From: Streptomyces cylindrosporus
GTDB lineage: Bacteria; Actinomycetota; Actinomycetes; Streptomycetales; Streptomycetaceae
Length of the DNA stretch: 64,000 nt
Reading direction: 5' to 3'
Assembly: GCF_022698165.1 (NCBI RefSeq)
Contig: NZ_JALDAY010000008.1
Location: 62,001-126,000 of the forward strand
The translations under genes were made by a program, and so were the position numbers. The notes under the pieces were generated by a model. That model worked only from the letters and a program-made list of their open reading frames with translations. It was not told the DNA's origin and ran no database searches. Of this stretch, positions 50,229-58,881 are shown one piece after another; positions within the stretch are counted from its first letter, which is position 1; each line of letters starts with the position of its first letter.

Positions 50229-52898
50229 CTACCGGATGCGCACGGCCTTGGTGACGCTCACCTGGTCGATGTCGGAGGTGCGCACCGTGACCTTCATCGT
50301 CCAGGTGCCGGCGATGGGAAGGGTGAGGCTGTTGGTGCCCCAGTAGCCGCCCAGGTTCTTCACCCGCGCGTCCAGCGGGCCGATCTTCTGCGCCGGGAGG
50401 CTGAAGGAAAGCCGCAGCTCAGGGACGGTGGAGATACCGCCGTCGGGGCCGAAGACCACCGCCTGGACGTTGTTGTCGCCGACCCGGCCAGGGTCGAGGG
50501 TGATCTGGACCTTGCCGTGGCCGCCGGGCGTTCCGACGTCGAACGGGACCGTGGTGACGGAGGCCGCGGGCAGCCCGGCCTCGGACGCCGGCTGCTCGGC
50601 CGCCTCGGCGGCGGCCCGGCCGGGGAGGGTGCCGGTGAGCACGGTCGTGATCACGAGCACGAGGACCCCGACGGCGACTTCGGCGAGCACGGACCGGCGC
50701 AGGGCGCGGCGGTGGGGGTCGGGGGCGGAGGTGCCGGTGGTGCCAGTGGTGCCGGTGGGGCCTTCGGGGCCGGTGGTGGATTCGGTGGGATGCCCCGGCG
50801 CGGGCCCCTCCGACGCGGGCAGCGCGGGCCCGCCAACGGCCTCCGGAACGCGCTCCCGTACGGCCGTCTGCGCCTTCCGCGCGGGGGCGACGACCATCCT
50901 GGCCGTCCACCGCCGGGACATCCCCGCCAGCGCCAGCAGAAGCACCACGGCGGCGACCTTGGCGAGCAGGAGACGCCCGTACGTCGTCCCGGTGAGCGCG
51001 CTCCAGGAGCCGAGGCCGCGCCAGGACTGGTAGACGCCGGTGACGACCAGGACGGTCACGGAGGCGAAGGCGAGCCGCGAGAACCGGGCCACGACGGCCG
51101 CGGACACGTCGGTGCCGCGCAACAGGATCAGCAGCGCGGCGAGCCCCCCGAGCCAGACCGCCATGGCGAGCAGATGCAGCACCGAGGACACGACGGCCAC
51201 GGGCACCTGGATCCCGGCGGAGGCGTGCTCGGCCAGGGCCCAGGTGAGAGCGAGGCCGACGGCGAAGACGGCGCCGACGAGGAGAAGGGGGCGGGGGGTG
51301 CCGGCGAGGAGAAGGGGGCGGGGGGCGCCCTCATGGCCGGAGCCGACGAGGAACGACCGCCGGACGGCACCGCCGCGCCCGGCGCGCAGGTGCCCGGCGT
51401 GGTCTCCCTCGGCGCGCGGGAGCCTGGCGTGGTCTGTGTCGGTGCACAGGAGCTTGGCGTGGTCTGTGTCGGTGCCCGGGTGGCCGGCGTGGTCTCCCTC
51501 GGCGCGCAGGAGCCTGGCGTGGTCTGTGTCGGTGCCCGGGTGGCCGGCACGGACTTCCTCGGTGCCCGGGCGGCCGGCACGGTCTCCCCCGGCCCCCGGA
51601 TGCCCGGCGCGGTCTCCCTCGGCACCCGGCTCCCCCGCCCCGGTCTCGGCGACGTCCGCCCGCCCGGAGTGCGCCCCCTCGGCTGCGACCGGCTCGCCCG
51701 CGCCCGCGCCCGCCTCCGCGACGCCCGTGTGCCCGGCATTCGGTCGTTGGGAGTTCTCGGCGGGCAGCAGCAGCCGTGCCCACGCTGGTCGTTTGCGAAG
51801 GGTTACGACGGCTGCGGCCGCGATCAGCAGCAGAGCGAGGCGGGCGAGCAGGGCCAGGCCCGGGCGGCCCGTGAGGGTGCGGGTGAGGGCCGAGGCGCTG
51901 AAGGCCGTTCCCGGGGCCGTGCCGGTCTCGTAGGGGGCCCGGAGGACCAGGAGGACGACGCTCGTGCCCAGGAGCGTCCACCAGCCCGCGAGCAGGGGCC
52001 TACGGAGGGGCGCGTGGTCGGCCGGGCGGCACAGGACGGCGAAGGCCGCCGTGCCGATCAGGAGGGCCGCGGCGAGGTAGGCGAGGTAGCGGGCGATGTT
52101 GTAGAGGCTGGCGGTCGCCGGGTTCTCGACGGGGCCGGCGCTCACCGAGGCGACCGTCGCCGAGGGTTTGCCGACCGAGAAGGTGAACGCGCCCGACACG
52201 GGGTGGCTGTCCGCCGAGACCACCCGCCAGGCCACCACGTAGGTGCCCTCGGCGAGCTTCGCCGGCAGGGTCACCCGCGCTGTGTCTGAGCGGCCGGACG
52301 CGTGCCGGGCCTCACCGGTGCGCACCCGACGGTTCTCGGGGTCCAGGACGCGGAAGGAGTCGTCGAGCAGGCCGACGGACTCGGTGAAGGTCAGGGTGAC
52401 GGAGCGGGGTGCCGACTTGAGGACGGCCGCGTCGGAGGGGTCGGAGGACTTGAGGGCCGCGTGGGCCGACGCGGGTCCCGCCCCGCCGAGGACGAGCAGG
52501 ACCAGCACGGCGCCCAGCAGCACCAGCCCTTGAAGCCGCCGACGCCCGCGGGGGTTGGGGCGCTCGCCGACACCGCGCTCGCCGAGGCCGCCGCGCCCAT
52601 CGAAGCCGCCGAGGCCACCGAGCTCACGGGTTCCGCCGGGCCCGCCGAGGCCGGGTCCACCGGAGCCGCCGCAGCCGCCGGGTCCGCCGAAGCCGCCGAG
52701 GCCACCGAGCTCACGGGTTCCGCCCCCGGACCTACCGGAGCCACCGAAGCCCCCGAAGCCCCCGAAGCCCCCGAAGCCCCCGAAGCCCCCGAGCGTACGG
52801 ATTCCGCCGGTTCCACGGAGCGGCCCGCGACGCCCTCGTCCCCGGCGCCCTCGTCCCCGGCGCCCTCGTCCCCCGCCACCCGCACCCTCACACTCCAC
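50229..52898 (-). CDS. CopC-CopD fusion copper protein
   Basis: After a signal peptide (RGRRRLQG, long Leu/Val core, ASAHA) the mature CopC domain would start at HAALKSSDP with an N-terminal copper His; DSHPVSGAFTFSVG is the second site. CopD membrane helices follow. A FixH/YtkA-like domain (TPGGHGKVQITLDPG to the end) closes the protein. A long loop between CopD helices carries repeated DHA(G/R)-type units. The only start codon in frame is GTG 52898, which adds a 120-residue Gly-rich repeat leader before the signal peptide. Either the leader is translated or a frameshift in the repeats has removed the true start. Role: copper uptake or tolerance. Confidence 0.75.
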   Translation of the reverse strand: MECEGAGGGGRGRRGRGRRGRGRRGPLRGTGGIRTLGGFGGFGGFGGFGGFGGSGRSGGGTRELGGLGGFGGPGGCGGSGGPGLGGPGGTRELGGLGGFDGRGGLGERGVGERPNPRGRRRLQGLVLLGAVLVLLVLGGAGPASAHAALKSSDPSDAAVLKSAPRSVTLTFTESVGLLDDSFRVLDPENRRVRTGEARHASGRSDTARVTLPAKLAEGTYVVAWRVVSADSHPVSGAFTFSVGKPSATVASVSAGPVENPATASLYNIARYLAYLAAALLIGTAAFAVLCRPADHAPLRRPLLAGWWTLLGTSVVLLVLRAPYETGTAPGTAFSASALTRTLTGRPGLALLARLALLLIAAAAVVTLRKRPAWARLLLPAENSQRPNAGHTGVAEAGAGAGEPVAAEGAHSGRADVAETGAGEPGAEGDRAGHPGAGGDRAGRPGTEEVRAGHPGTDTDHARLLRAEGDHAGHPGTDTDHAKLLCTDTDHARLPRAEGDHAGHLRAGRGGAVRRSFLVGSGHEGAPRPLLLAGTPRPLLLVGAVFAVGLALTWALAEHASAGIQVPVAVVSSVLHLLAMAVWLGGLAALLILLRGTDVSAAVVARFSRLAFASVTVLVVTGVYQSWRGLGSWSALTGTTYGRLLLAKVAAVVLLLALAGMSRRWTARMVVAPARKAQTAVRERVPEAVGGPALPASEGPAPGHPTESTTGPEGPTGTTGTTGTSAPDPHRRALRRSVLAEVAVGVLVLVITTVLTGTLPGRAAAEAAEQPASEAGLPAASVTTVPFDVGTPGGHGKVQITLDPGRVGDNNVQAVVFGPDGGISTVPELRLSFSLPAQKIGPLDARVKNLGGYWGTNSLTLPIAGTWTMKVTVRTSDIDQVSVTKAVRIR
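51350..51640. repeat. In-frame repeats coding His/Asp-rich loop of CopD
   Basis: Degenerate units around gtctccctcggcgcgc and gtctgtgtcggtgc repeat eight or more times. On the minus strand they code for GDHAGHPGT and TDTDHARLL units in an extracytoplasmic or cytoplasmic loop of CopD. Confidence 0.7.
52555..52875. repeat. Minisatellite at the 5' end of the CopC-CopD frame
   Basis: Two copies of a block around ccgaggccaccgagctcacgg, a run of at least six ccgaagccc units (52742-52790) and three copies of gcgccctcgtcccc. All three frames stay open, so the true reading frame cannot be told from openness. Confidence 0.8.
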
Positions 52899-52975
52899 GT
52901 GGTATCTCCGTCGTCGGACTCGCCGCCTTCCCGATACGTACGCACGCGAGCGCCCCCGTGCTCACCGCGTGGCGC

Positions 52976-53737
52976 TCACCACGTCGGGCGGGCCGAGATC
53001 CCGCCGTCCACCAGGAGGTCGTGGCCCGTCACCCAGGACGCGAGGCGTGAGGCCAGGAACACGCACGCGTCGCCCACGTCCTCCGGCCGCCCCAGCCGCC
53101 CGAGCGGCGCCGCCTGCCGCCACCGCCGCACACCGTCCGGCCAGGCCTCCGCCAGCCCCTCGCGCCCGATCAGGCCCGGCGAGACCGTGTTGACGCGGAT
53201 CCCGTACGGCCCGTACTCCAGCGCCGCCGACCGGGCGTGCATCACGACCGCCGCCTTGGAGGCGCTGTAGTGCGCGTGCCCCGGCGCCGGCTGCCGTCCC
53301 TCGATGGAGGCGATGTGCGTCACCGATCCCCCGCCGCCGCGCTCCCGCATGACCTCCGCGGCCGCCTGCGTGCACGCGAAGACGCTCGACAGGTTGGCGT
53401 CCACGACCGCCCGCCACTCGCCCGCCGTCATCCCGGTCAGCTCCCGCACCGGCTGCACGCCCGCGTTGTTGACCAGCGCGTCCAGCCCGCCGCCCCACTC
53501 GGCCGCCTCTCCCACCACACGCGCGCACGCGCGCGCGTCGGTGAGGTCGCCCTGCAGGACGACGGCCCGCCCGCCGAACTCCTCGATCCGGTCCGCCACT
53601 TCCCGCGCCGCCGCCACCGCCGTACGGCAGTGCAGCGCGACCGCGGCGCCCTCCTCGGCGAACCGCAGCGCGATCCCCCGGCCGATTCCGCCGCCCGCGC
53701 CCGTGACCAGGGCGACCTGTCCTTCGAGGAGTGTCAT
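52976..53737 (-). CDS. SDR-family oxidoreductase
   Basis: A 253-residue short-chain dehydrogenase. Cofactor motif TGAGGGIGRG, NNAG, the catalytic Ser in HIASIEG and YSASK (Tyr and Lys) are present; the end DLLVDGG is usual. A Tyr in YxxxK and Ser give a full triad. The substrate is unknown. The ATG overlaps the cupin stop (ATGA), so it is the last gene of the iron-box operon. Confidence 0.9.
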   Translation of the reverse strand: MTLLEGQVALVTGAGGGIGRGIALRFAEEGAAVALHCRTAVAAAREVADRIEEFGGRAVVLQGDLTDARACARVVGEAAEWGGGLDALVNNAGVQPVRELTGMTAGEWRAVVDANLSSVFACTQAAAEVMRERGGGGSVTHIASIEGRQPAPGHAHYSASKAAVVMHARSAALEYGPYGIRVNTVSPGLIGREGLAEAWPDGVRRWRQAAPLGRLGRPEDVGDACVFLASRLASWVTGHDLLVDGGISARPTW

Positions 53738-54207
53738 GGACGGGAGAGTTCCAGGATCCGGGCGGCCCGGTCCGGATACCGCGCCGTCAACTCCGCCGCG
53801 TCCCCGTGCTCGTAACCCTCGAAGGTGAAGCCGGGCGCCATCGTGCAGCCGAAGAGCGTCCACGCGCCGCCCGCCCGGACCCGGGCGCCCATCCAGGTCC
53901 CGGCGGGCACGGTCAGCTGCACCTGATGGCCGCCGAGGACGTCCGGTCCCAGCACGGCCGTGGTGGACGTCCCGTCGGGGGCGAGGAGCAGGAGTTCCAG
54001 CGGATCGCCGAGGTAGTGGTGCCAGATCTCGTCGCTCGGCAGGCGGTGCAGGGCGGAGAAGTCGTCCGCCGTCAGCAGGGCGACGATCGCCGTGCCCTCC
54101 GGGCGTCCGTCGGGCCGGTCCGGACCCGCCCAGGTCTGGCGGTACAGGCCGCCCTCGCGCGGTATCGGCGTGAGGGCGTAGTGGGCGACGAGCTCTTCTG
54201 GGGTCAC
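53734..54207 (-). CDS. Cupin, DUF985 family
   Basis: A 157-residue cupin of the DUF985 type: YALTPIPREGGLYRQTW, IWHHYLGDPLELLLL (metal-site region) and GCTMAPGFTFEGYEHGD. Members are small beta-barrels without a clear reaction. It lies 10 bp after the acyltransferase and overlaps the SDR gene. Confidence 0.85.
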   Translation of the reverse strand: MTPEELVAHYALTPIPREGGLYRQTWAGPDRPDGRPEGTAIVALLTADDFSALHRLPSDEIWHHYLGDPLELLLLAPDGTSTTAVLGPDVLGGHQVQLTVPAGTWMGARVRAGGAWTLFGCTMAPGFTFEGYEHGDAAELTARYPDRAARILELSRP

Positions 54208-54217
54208 GCCGGGAAGG

Positions 54218-54796
54218 CTACTCCCGCTCCAGGAACGCCAGTTGTGCCTTCTTCTCGGGCAGGTACACGTCCGGCAGGTCGATCTCCGGCAGCGTCACCG
54301 ACTCCCCGGCCACGAAGCCCTGGCGCAGGAAACGGGCGATGGCCTTCTCGTTCCGTACGTCCGGATCGACCACCACCCGGCGCCGGCCGAGCCCCGGCAG
54401 GACGTACGACACGACGGCGTCGAGCAGTTGCGCCGACCAGCCGGACCGCGCGCCGCCCTCCCCCGGGGGCGCGAGCAGCACGTGCACGCCGATGTCGCCG
54501 TCGCGCACCTCGTAGCAGTCGCCGACGCGGTCGGCCTCCGGCTCGTAGGTCTGGAGCAGGCCCACCGGTTCGCCGTCCCTGACCAGCAGGAAGGCGTGAT
54601 GGGTGTCGAGGGTGTCCATGTGGGCGTAGATCTCGGCCACTTGGTCGCGGGTGAGGCCGTTCATGCCCCAGAAGGCGGCGCGCTCCTCGCGCACCCAGCG
54701 GTGCAGCACGTCCGCGTCGGCGTGCGCGTCGAGGGGCAGGACGCGGACGGCGCCCGTCTCGTGGACGGCGCCGCGGGTGGCGTACGGGTCAGACAT
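54218..54796 (-). CDS. GNAT acyltransferase, IucB/AlcB type
   Basis: The 192-residue protein fits the siderophore acyltransferase group (Acetyltransf_8): WVREERAAFWGMNGLTRDQVAEIY, LLQTYEPEADRVGDCYEV, GDIGVHVLLAPP and a C-terminal VDPDVRNEKAIARFLRQGF. Those enzymes acylate N-hydroxylated amines. Its ATG overlaps the end of the amidase gene by eight bases. With the iron box upstream, a role in siderophore making or modification is likely but not shown. Confidence 0.8.
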   Translation of the reverse strand: MSDPYATRGAVHETGAVRVLPLDAHADADVLHRWVREERAAFWGMNGLTRDQVAEIYAHMDTLDTHHAFLLVRDGEPVGLLQTYEPEADRVGDCYEVRDGDIGVHVLLAPPGEGGARSGWSAQLLDAVVSYVLPGLGRRRVVVDPDVRNEKAIARFLRQGFVAGESVTLPEIDLPDVYLPEKKAQLAFLERE

Positions 54797-56897
54797 CGCT
54801 CTCCTTGCCGAGCCGGTCGAAGTCGGTGACGACCGGGACGAGATCTCCCTTGAGCCACAAGGGGAGTTGATCGGTGTGGTGGGGCGAGCCGGGCAGGCCG
54901 GAGGCCCCGAGCGGCACCACCCACAGGCTGTCCTCGCGCCGGGCCAGGTCCCACACATAGCGGGCGGCGGGACCGCGCGCGCTCAGGTCGGTCAGCCCGG
55001 GCACGGCCGAGGTGCACAGCACGCAGTCGTGGTCGCCGGACAGACCGGGTCCTGCGTACGACGGCTGCGGCAGCGCCCGCCAGGGGGCGAGGCGGTGGGT
55101 GTCGCCCCAGGTGCCGGCGGGCGGTGCGGCGGCCACCTCCTCCAGGGCGGCCCGTACGGCTTCCGCGCGGTCGACGCCGTACAACTCCTCGGCGCGCAGC
55201 AGGTGTTTGAGGGCGAAGGCGATGCGCGGGAGCAGGGCGAGCCAGGGGAGGAGGACCTCGGGGTAGGCGGGCGGGGTGGTGAGGGCGGCGAACGCCGGGT
55301 GGGCCGCGAGCCGTCGTACGACCGCGCCGCGCACCGCCGCGTAGGCGGCCGCGTCCGTGGCGGCGGCGTCCATGCGGCGGTCCCAGCGCAGGAGGCGGTC
55401 GCGGAGGGCGGTGGCCTCGGGGGACAGCTCGGTGAGGGCCGCCAGGTGGTCCAACAGGGGTGCGGCGGAGGCGAGATGGGTGTCCATGTGGATCGCGGGC
55501 ATGTCGCCGGCCGACCAGAGGTCCTGCTCCGCCAGCCGGGCGGCGATGCGGTCGGCGCGGTGCGGCGGCGCGAACTCCACGCCGAACGGGGTCGCCGGGC
55601 CGCGCTGGTTGGCCATCACGGCGACGCCGTCGGTCAACCCGGCGTGGGGCATCTCGGCCCATCCCCGCCACTCGTGCCCGGGCTCCCAGGCGGGCACCGG
55701 CCGCACCCGGTTGGCCTCGGCCCGCACCGGCACCCGCCCCGCGACCCGGTGCAGCAGCCCGCCCTCGGTGTCGGCGGCCTGCACGACGTTGACGGGCTCG
55801 GCCCACAGGTCGAGGGCCCGGTCGACGTCGGCGACGCGGCGGGCGCGCAGGAGCGGGAGGAGGGCGCCGAAGCCCAGGTCGGAGGTGACGCGGGGTGGGT
55901 AGCGGAGGCTGAGGGCGAGGGGCGCGAGGGACTCCTCCACCGGCATCGAGCCGTCCGCCCCGACCACCCCGCTCTCCAGACCCTCCGGCCCCCCGACGAT
56001 CACCGGCCCCCGTTCCGTCTCGATCACCTCGACCTCGACCGGTGCCTCCCCCGCCACCTCCACGGTCTCCGTGTGCCGGGAGGCGCGGTACCAGTTGCCG
56101 TCGGGGCCGAGGGCCTCCACGCCCGCGCCCGTGCGCCGCAGTCGCTCGCGGTAGAGGTCCTGGTAGTCGGCCATGGCGTTGGTGATGGCCCAGGCGACCG
56201 TGCCGGTGTGGCCGAAGTGGGCGATGCCCGGGACGCCGGGGACGGCGAGGCCGACGACGTCGAACTCCGGGCAGGACAGGTGGATCTGCTGGTAGACGCC
56301 GGGGTCCTCGACGAAGCGGTGCGGGTCGCCGGCGATCAGCGCGTGCCCGGTCGTGGTCCGTTCGCCGCTCACCAGCCAGCCGTTGCTGCCGGAGGTGCCG
56401 GGCCCGTCGGTGGCGAAGAGCCCCACGGCCTCCTCGCCCAGGTGCCGGATCGCCTGCTCGCGCCAGAGCTTGGCCGGGAAGCCGGCGAAGAGGATGTGCG
56501 TGGCGAGCCAGACGCCGAGCGGGGTCCAGGGCTCCCAGCGGCCGGGGGAGAGGCCGGTGCGCTCGAACTCCGGCGCCGTGCTGCCCGGCAGCTCCGCGTT
56601 GATGCCGTCGACGTACGCCCGTACCCACTCGGCAGTCTCGGAGTCGCGCTCGGCCAGCGCCGCCCAGCAGCGGCGGGCGGTGTCGTCGAGGCGGGCCCGG
56701 CGGGCGAGCAGGTCCCAGTGCAGGGCCTCGGTGCCGAGAAAGGCCGCCGAGGTGCCCTGCGCGCGGTGCCGTTCGACCTCCAGCTGCCAGGCTCGGTCGC
56801 GGGCGGTGACGACGCCCTGGGCGCGGGCGAGTTCACGGACGCCGCCCGCCCGCAGATGCGGGATGCCCCAGGCGTCCCGGTAGATCCCGGTCGTCAC
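54789..56897 (-). CDS. Penicillin-acylase-family Ntn amidase
   Basis: The 702-residue protein is an Ntn-hydrolase that would cut itself before Ser171 (GTSGSNGW) to form two chains. DAWGIPHLRAG at the start is the family hallmark; ALIAGDPHR and HTGTVAWAITN follow. There is no signal peptide, so unlike many acylases it seems to stay in the cytoplasm. GTG 56897 follows AAAGGGG. The first gene of the operon, with an iron box at 56918. It may remove an acyl group from a siderophore precursor, by analogy with acylases in pyoverdine maturation. Confidence 0.85.
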   Translation of the reverse strand: MTTGIYRDAWGIPHLRAGGVRELARAQGVVTARDRAWQLEVERHRAQGTSAAFLGTEALHWDLLARRARLDDTARRCWAALAERDSETAEWVRAYVDGINAELPGSTAPEFERTGLSPGRWEPWTPLGVWLATHILFAGFPAKLWREQAIRHLGEEAVGLFATDGPGTSGSNGWLVSGERTTTGHALIAGDPHRFVEDPGVYQQIHLSCPEFDVVGLAVPGVPGIAHFGHTGTVAWAITNAMADYQDLYRERLRRTGAGVEALGPDGNWYRASRHTETVEVAGEAPVEVEVIETERGPVIVGGPEGLESGVVGADGSMPVEESLAPLALSLRYPPRVTSDLGFGALLPLLRARRVADVDRALDLWAEPVNVVQAADTEGGLLHRVAGRVPVRAEANRVRPVPAWEPGHEWRGWAEMPHAGLTDGVAVMANQRGPATPFGVEFAPPHRADRIAARLAEQDLWSAGDMPAIHMDTHLASAAPLLDHLAALTELSPEATALRDRLLRWDRRMDAAATDAAAYAAVRGAVVRRLAAHPAFAALTTPPAYPEVLLPWLALLPRIAFALKHLLRAEELYGVDRAEAVRAALEEVAAAPPAGTWGDTHRLAPWRALPQPSYAGPGLSGDHDCVLCTSAVPGLTDLSARGPAARYVWDLARREDSLWVVPLGASGLPGSPHHTDQLPLWLKGDLVPVVTDFDRLGKESDV

Positions 56898-56917
56898 GCT
56901 GCGACCCCTTTGCACAT

Positions 56918-56936
56918 TAAGCTTAGCCTTACCTTA
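56918..56936. promoter_or_regulatory. DtxR/DmdR-type iron box
   Basis: On the minus strand the 19 bases TAAGGTAAGGCTAAGCTTA match 14 of 19 positions of the Streptomyces iron-box consensus TTAGGTTAGGCTCACCTAA. It lies 21 bp upstream of the amidase start, where the bound repressor would block transcription when iron is plentiful. Confidence 0.75.
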
Positions 56937-56988
56937 TTAAGTGGTGGTGGAATCGTACGCGAGCCGTGAAAGAGGGATGATCGGGGTC

Positions 56989-57582
56989 ATGGACGTCACC
57001 CTGCACCTCGCCCAGGACCCCGAGGCCGACGAGCTCCTCGGGCGCTCCCCGCTCGCCGCGCTGACCGGGATGCTGCTGGACCAGCAGGTCCCCATGGAGT
57101 GGGCGTTCAAGGGGCCGCGCACCATCGCCGACCGGCTCGGGCTCGACGACCTGGACGCGCACGAGATCGCCGCCCAGGACCCGGAGGCCTTCGCCGCGCT
57201 GCTCTCGCAGAAGCCGGCCGTGCACCGCTACCCGGGCTCGATGGCCAAGCGGATCCAGCAGCTGTGCCAGTACCTCGTCGAGCACTACGACGGGAACGCC
57301 GAGCTGGTCTGGAAGGGCGTCACCGACGGCCGCGAACTGCTGCGCCGCCTGGAGGAACTGCCCGGCTTCGGCAAGCAGAAGGCACAGATCTTCCTGGCGC
57401 TGCTGGGCAAGCAACTCGGCGTACGGCCCAAGGGGTGGCAGGAGGCCGCGGGCGCCTACGGCGAGAAGGGCTGCCACCGCTCCGTCGCCGACATCACGGG
57501 CCCGGACTCGCTGGCCAAGGTGCGCGCGCACAAGCAGGAGATGAAGGCGGCCGCCAAGGCGGCGAAGGCCGCCGGGAAGTAA
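56989..57582 (+). CDS. HhH-GPD family base-excision protein
   Basis: A 197-residue protein with the HhH hairpin LEELPGFGKQKAQIFLALLG. Its N-terminal half (LLGRSPLAALTGMLLDQQVPMEWAF) resembles DNA glycosylases of the MutY/Nth fold. The Asp after the hairpin that most glycosylases use is not clear, so its activity is open. ATG 56989 gives MDVTLHLAQDPEADEL. It is divergent from the iron-box operon. Confidence 0.8.
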   Translation: MDVTLHLAQDPEADELLGRSPLAALTGMLLDQQVPMEWAFKGPRTIADRLGLDDLDAHEIAAQDPEAFAALLSQKPAVHRYPGSMAKRIQQLCQYLVEHYDGNAELVWKGVTDGRELLRRLEELPGFGKQKAQIFLALLGKQLGVRPKGWQEAAGAYGEKGCHRSVADITGPDSLAKVRAHKQEMKAAAKAAKAAGK

Positions 57583-57642
57583 CCGTCAGCCGGGTGGGTC
57601 CCAGGGGTGGCGCCACGGCCCCCGCCGGTCCAAGCATGGAAC

Positions 57643-58308
57643 ATGACAGACCCGCCGAAAACCTCGTCCTGGGGTCCGGAGTTCGACGACCGGAAGGTCC
57701 ACGCCGCCGGACCCGCCACGGGCCCCCTGCCGCCCGAACCGCCCTTCGAGGGCCCTCTGCACGCCCTGTCCAAGGCCGCCTGGCAGGTCGTCCTGCTCAC
57801 CGGCGTCGCCTCCCTGATCCTCGGCGTCCTGGTCCTCGTCTGGCCGGGCGCCTCCCTCCTGGCGGCCGGCGTCCTGTTCGGCCTCTACCTCCTGTTCAGC
57901 GGCGTCTTCCAGCTGATCGCCGCCTTCGGCACGCACAAGACGACCTCGCTGCGCGTCCTGGCCTTCATCAGCGGCGCCCTTTCGATCCTGCTCGGCCTGT
58001 TCTGTCTGCGCGGCCCCATGCGCTCGATCCTGCTGCTCGCCCTGTGGATCGGCATCGGCTGGCTCATCCGCGGCATCACCCAGACCCTGGCCGCGGCCTC
58101 CGACAGCTCCATGCCGGCCCGCGGCTGGCAGATCTTCCTCGGCGTCCTCACCTTCGTCGCCGGCATCGTCCTGATCGACTCCCCCTTCGAGTCCGTCGCC
58201 GTCCTCACCCTGGTCGGCGGCATCTGGCTGGTCGCGGTCGGTGTCGTCGAGATCATCACGGCGATCCGCATCCGCGGCCGGGCCGAGCGGATTCCCCGGT
58301 CCGTGTAG
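57643..58308 (+). CDS. HdeD-like (DUF308) membrane protein
   Basis: A 221-residue protein with a Pro-rich cytoplasmic start and six membrane helices in three pairs (VVLLTGVASLILGVLVLVWP; LLAAGVLFGLYLLFSGVFQL; and so on). The LxGxxxLxxGxxxLxxP pattern is that of HdeD. It has been linked to acid tolerance in enterobacteria; the role in Streptomyces is unknown. ATG 57643. Confidence 0.85.
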   Translation: MTDPPKTSSWGPEFDDRKVHAAGPATGPLPPEPPFEGPLHALSKAAWQVVLLTGVASLILGVLVLVWPGASLLAAGVLFGLYLLFSGVFQLIAAFGTHKTTSLRVLAFISGALSILLGLFCLRGPMRSILLLALWIGIGWLIRGITQTLAAASDSSMPARGWQIFLGVLTFVAGIVLIDSPFESVAVLTLVGGIWLVAVGVVEIITAIRIRGRAERIPRSV

Positions 58309-58374
58309 CCCGTACGGGCGGATCTCGCCCCCGGCGTGCTGAACGACGGGCGTGTCGGGGGCAGATCACCTCCC

Positions 58375-58689
58375 GTGAGCACCGCACGCCGCCTCCCGCA
58401 CAGCCGCGCCTGGCTGCGGGTGCTCGTGCTGCTGTTCGCCCTGCTGGTGCCGGGCGCCCAGGCCGAGGAGCACGCGGCGCCGGTCGCGTCCGTGGAGACG
58501 GTCGAGTACGACGTCCTGGACGCGGCGGTACGGCCACCGGCCGACGCCGTCCGCCGGGCCGCCGTACCCCTGCGCCCCGCGCCTGTCCCGGCCCCGGCCC
58601 CGCACGCCGCGCCGGGCCGCCCCCGGCCCGCGTCGCCGCAACCGCCGTACACCCTGCGCTCCTTGCGCACCGTCGTCCTGCGCTGCTGA
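58375..58689 (+). CDS. Hypothetical secreted protein
   Basis: A 104-residue protein with a signal peptide (RLPHSRAWLRVLVLLFALLV, cut near AQAEEH). The rest is rich in Ala, Pro and Arg without recognised domain. GTG 58375. Homologues are found in Streptomyces only, as far as I recall. Confidence 0.55.
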   Translation: MSTARRLPHSRAWLRVLVLLFALLVPGAQAEEHAAPVASVETVEYDVLDAAVRPPADAVRRAAVPLRPAPVPAPAPHAAPGRPRPASPQPPYTLRSLRTVVLRC

Positions 58690-58736
58690 CGGACCCCGCT
58701 CCGGGAAAGGTCAGTCACGACGCGAGGAACACAGTC

Positions 58737-58859
58737 ATGCCCACCGACCCTTACGCGGTCCTGCGCGCCCTGCTGCGCGCCGAGGCCGCCCGCAACGCAC
58801 CGAAGCCCACCGAGAAGAAGCCGCAGCCCCAGCAGCCCCCGGAGAAGCGGGGCCGCTGA
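58737..58859 (+). CDS. Small conserved protein, 40 residues
   Basis: ATG 58737 has GAGGA nine bases before it. The product starts MPTDPYAVLRALLRAEAARN and ends in a Pro/Lys-rich tail. One amphipathic helix is the only visible structure. The function is unknown. Composition and ribosome site support a real gene. Confidence 0.5.
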   Translation: MPTDPYAVLRALLRAEAARNAPKPTEKKPQPQQPPEKRGR

Positions 58860-58881
58860 CGGCAGGCAGGCCCGGCGGGGG

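Noticed and set aside
52555..52875. CRISPR or transposon repeat
   Set aside because: Short nine-base and block repeats with no spacers, ends or transposase; a GC-rich minisatellite fits better.
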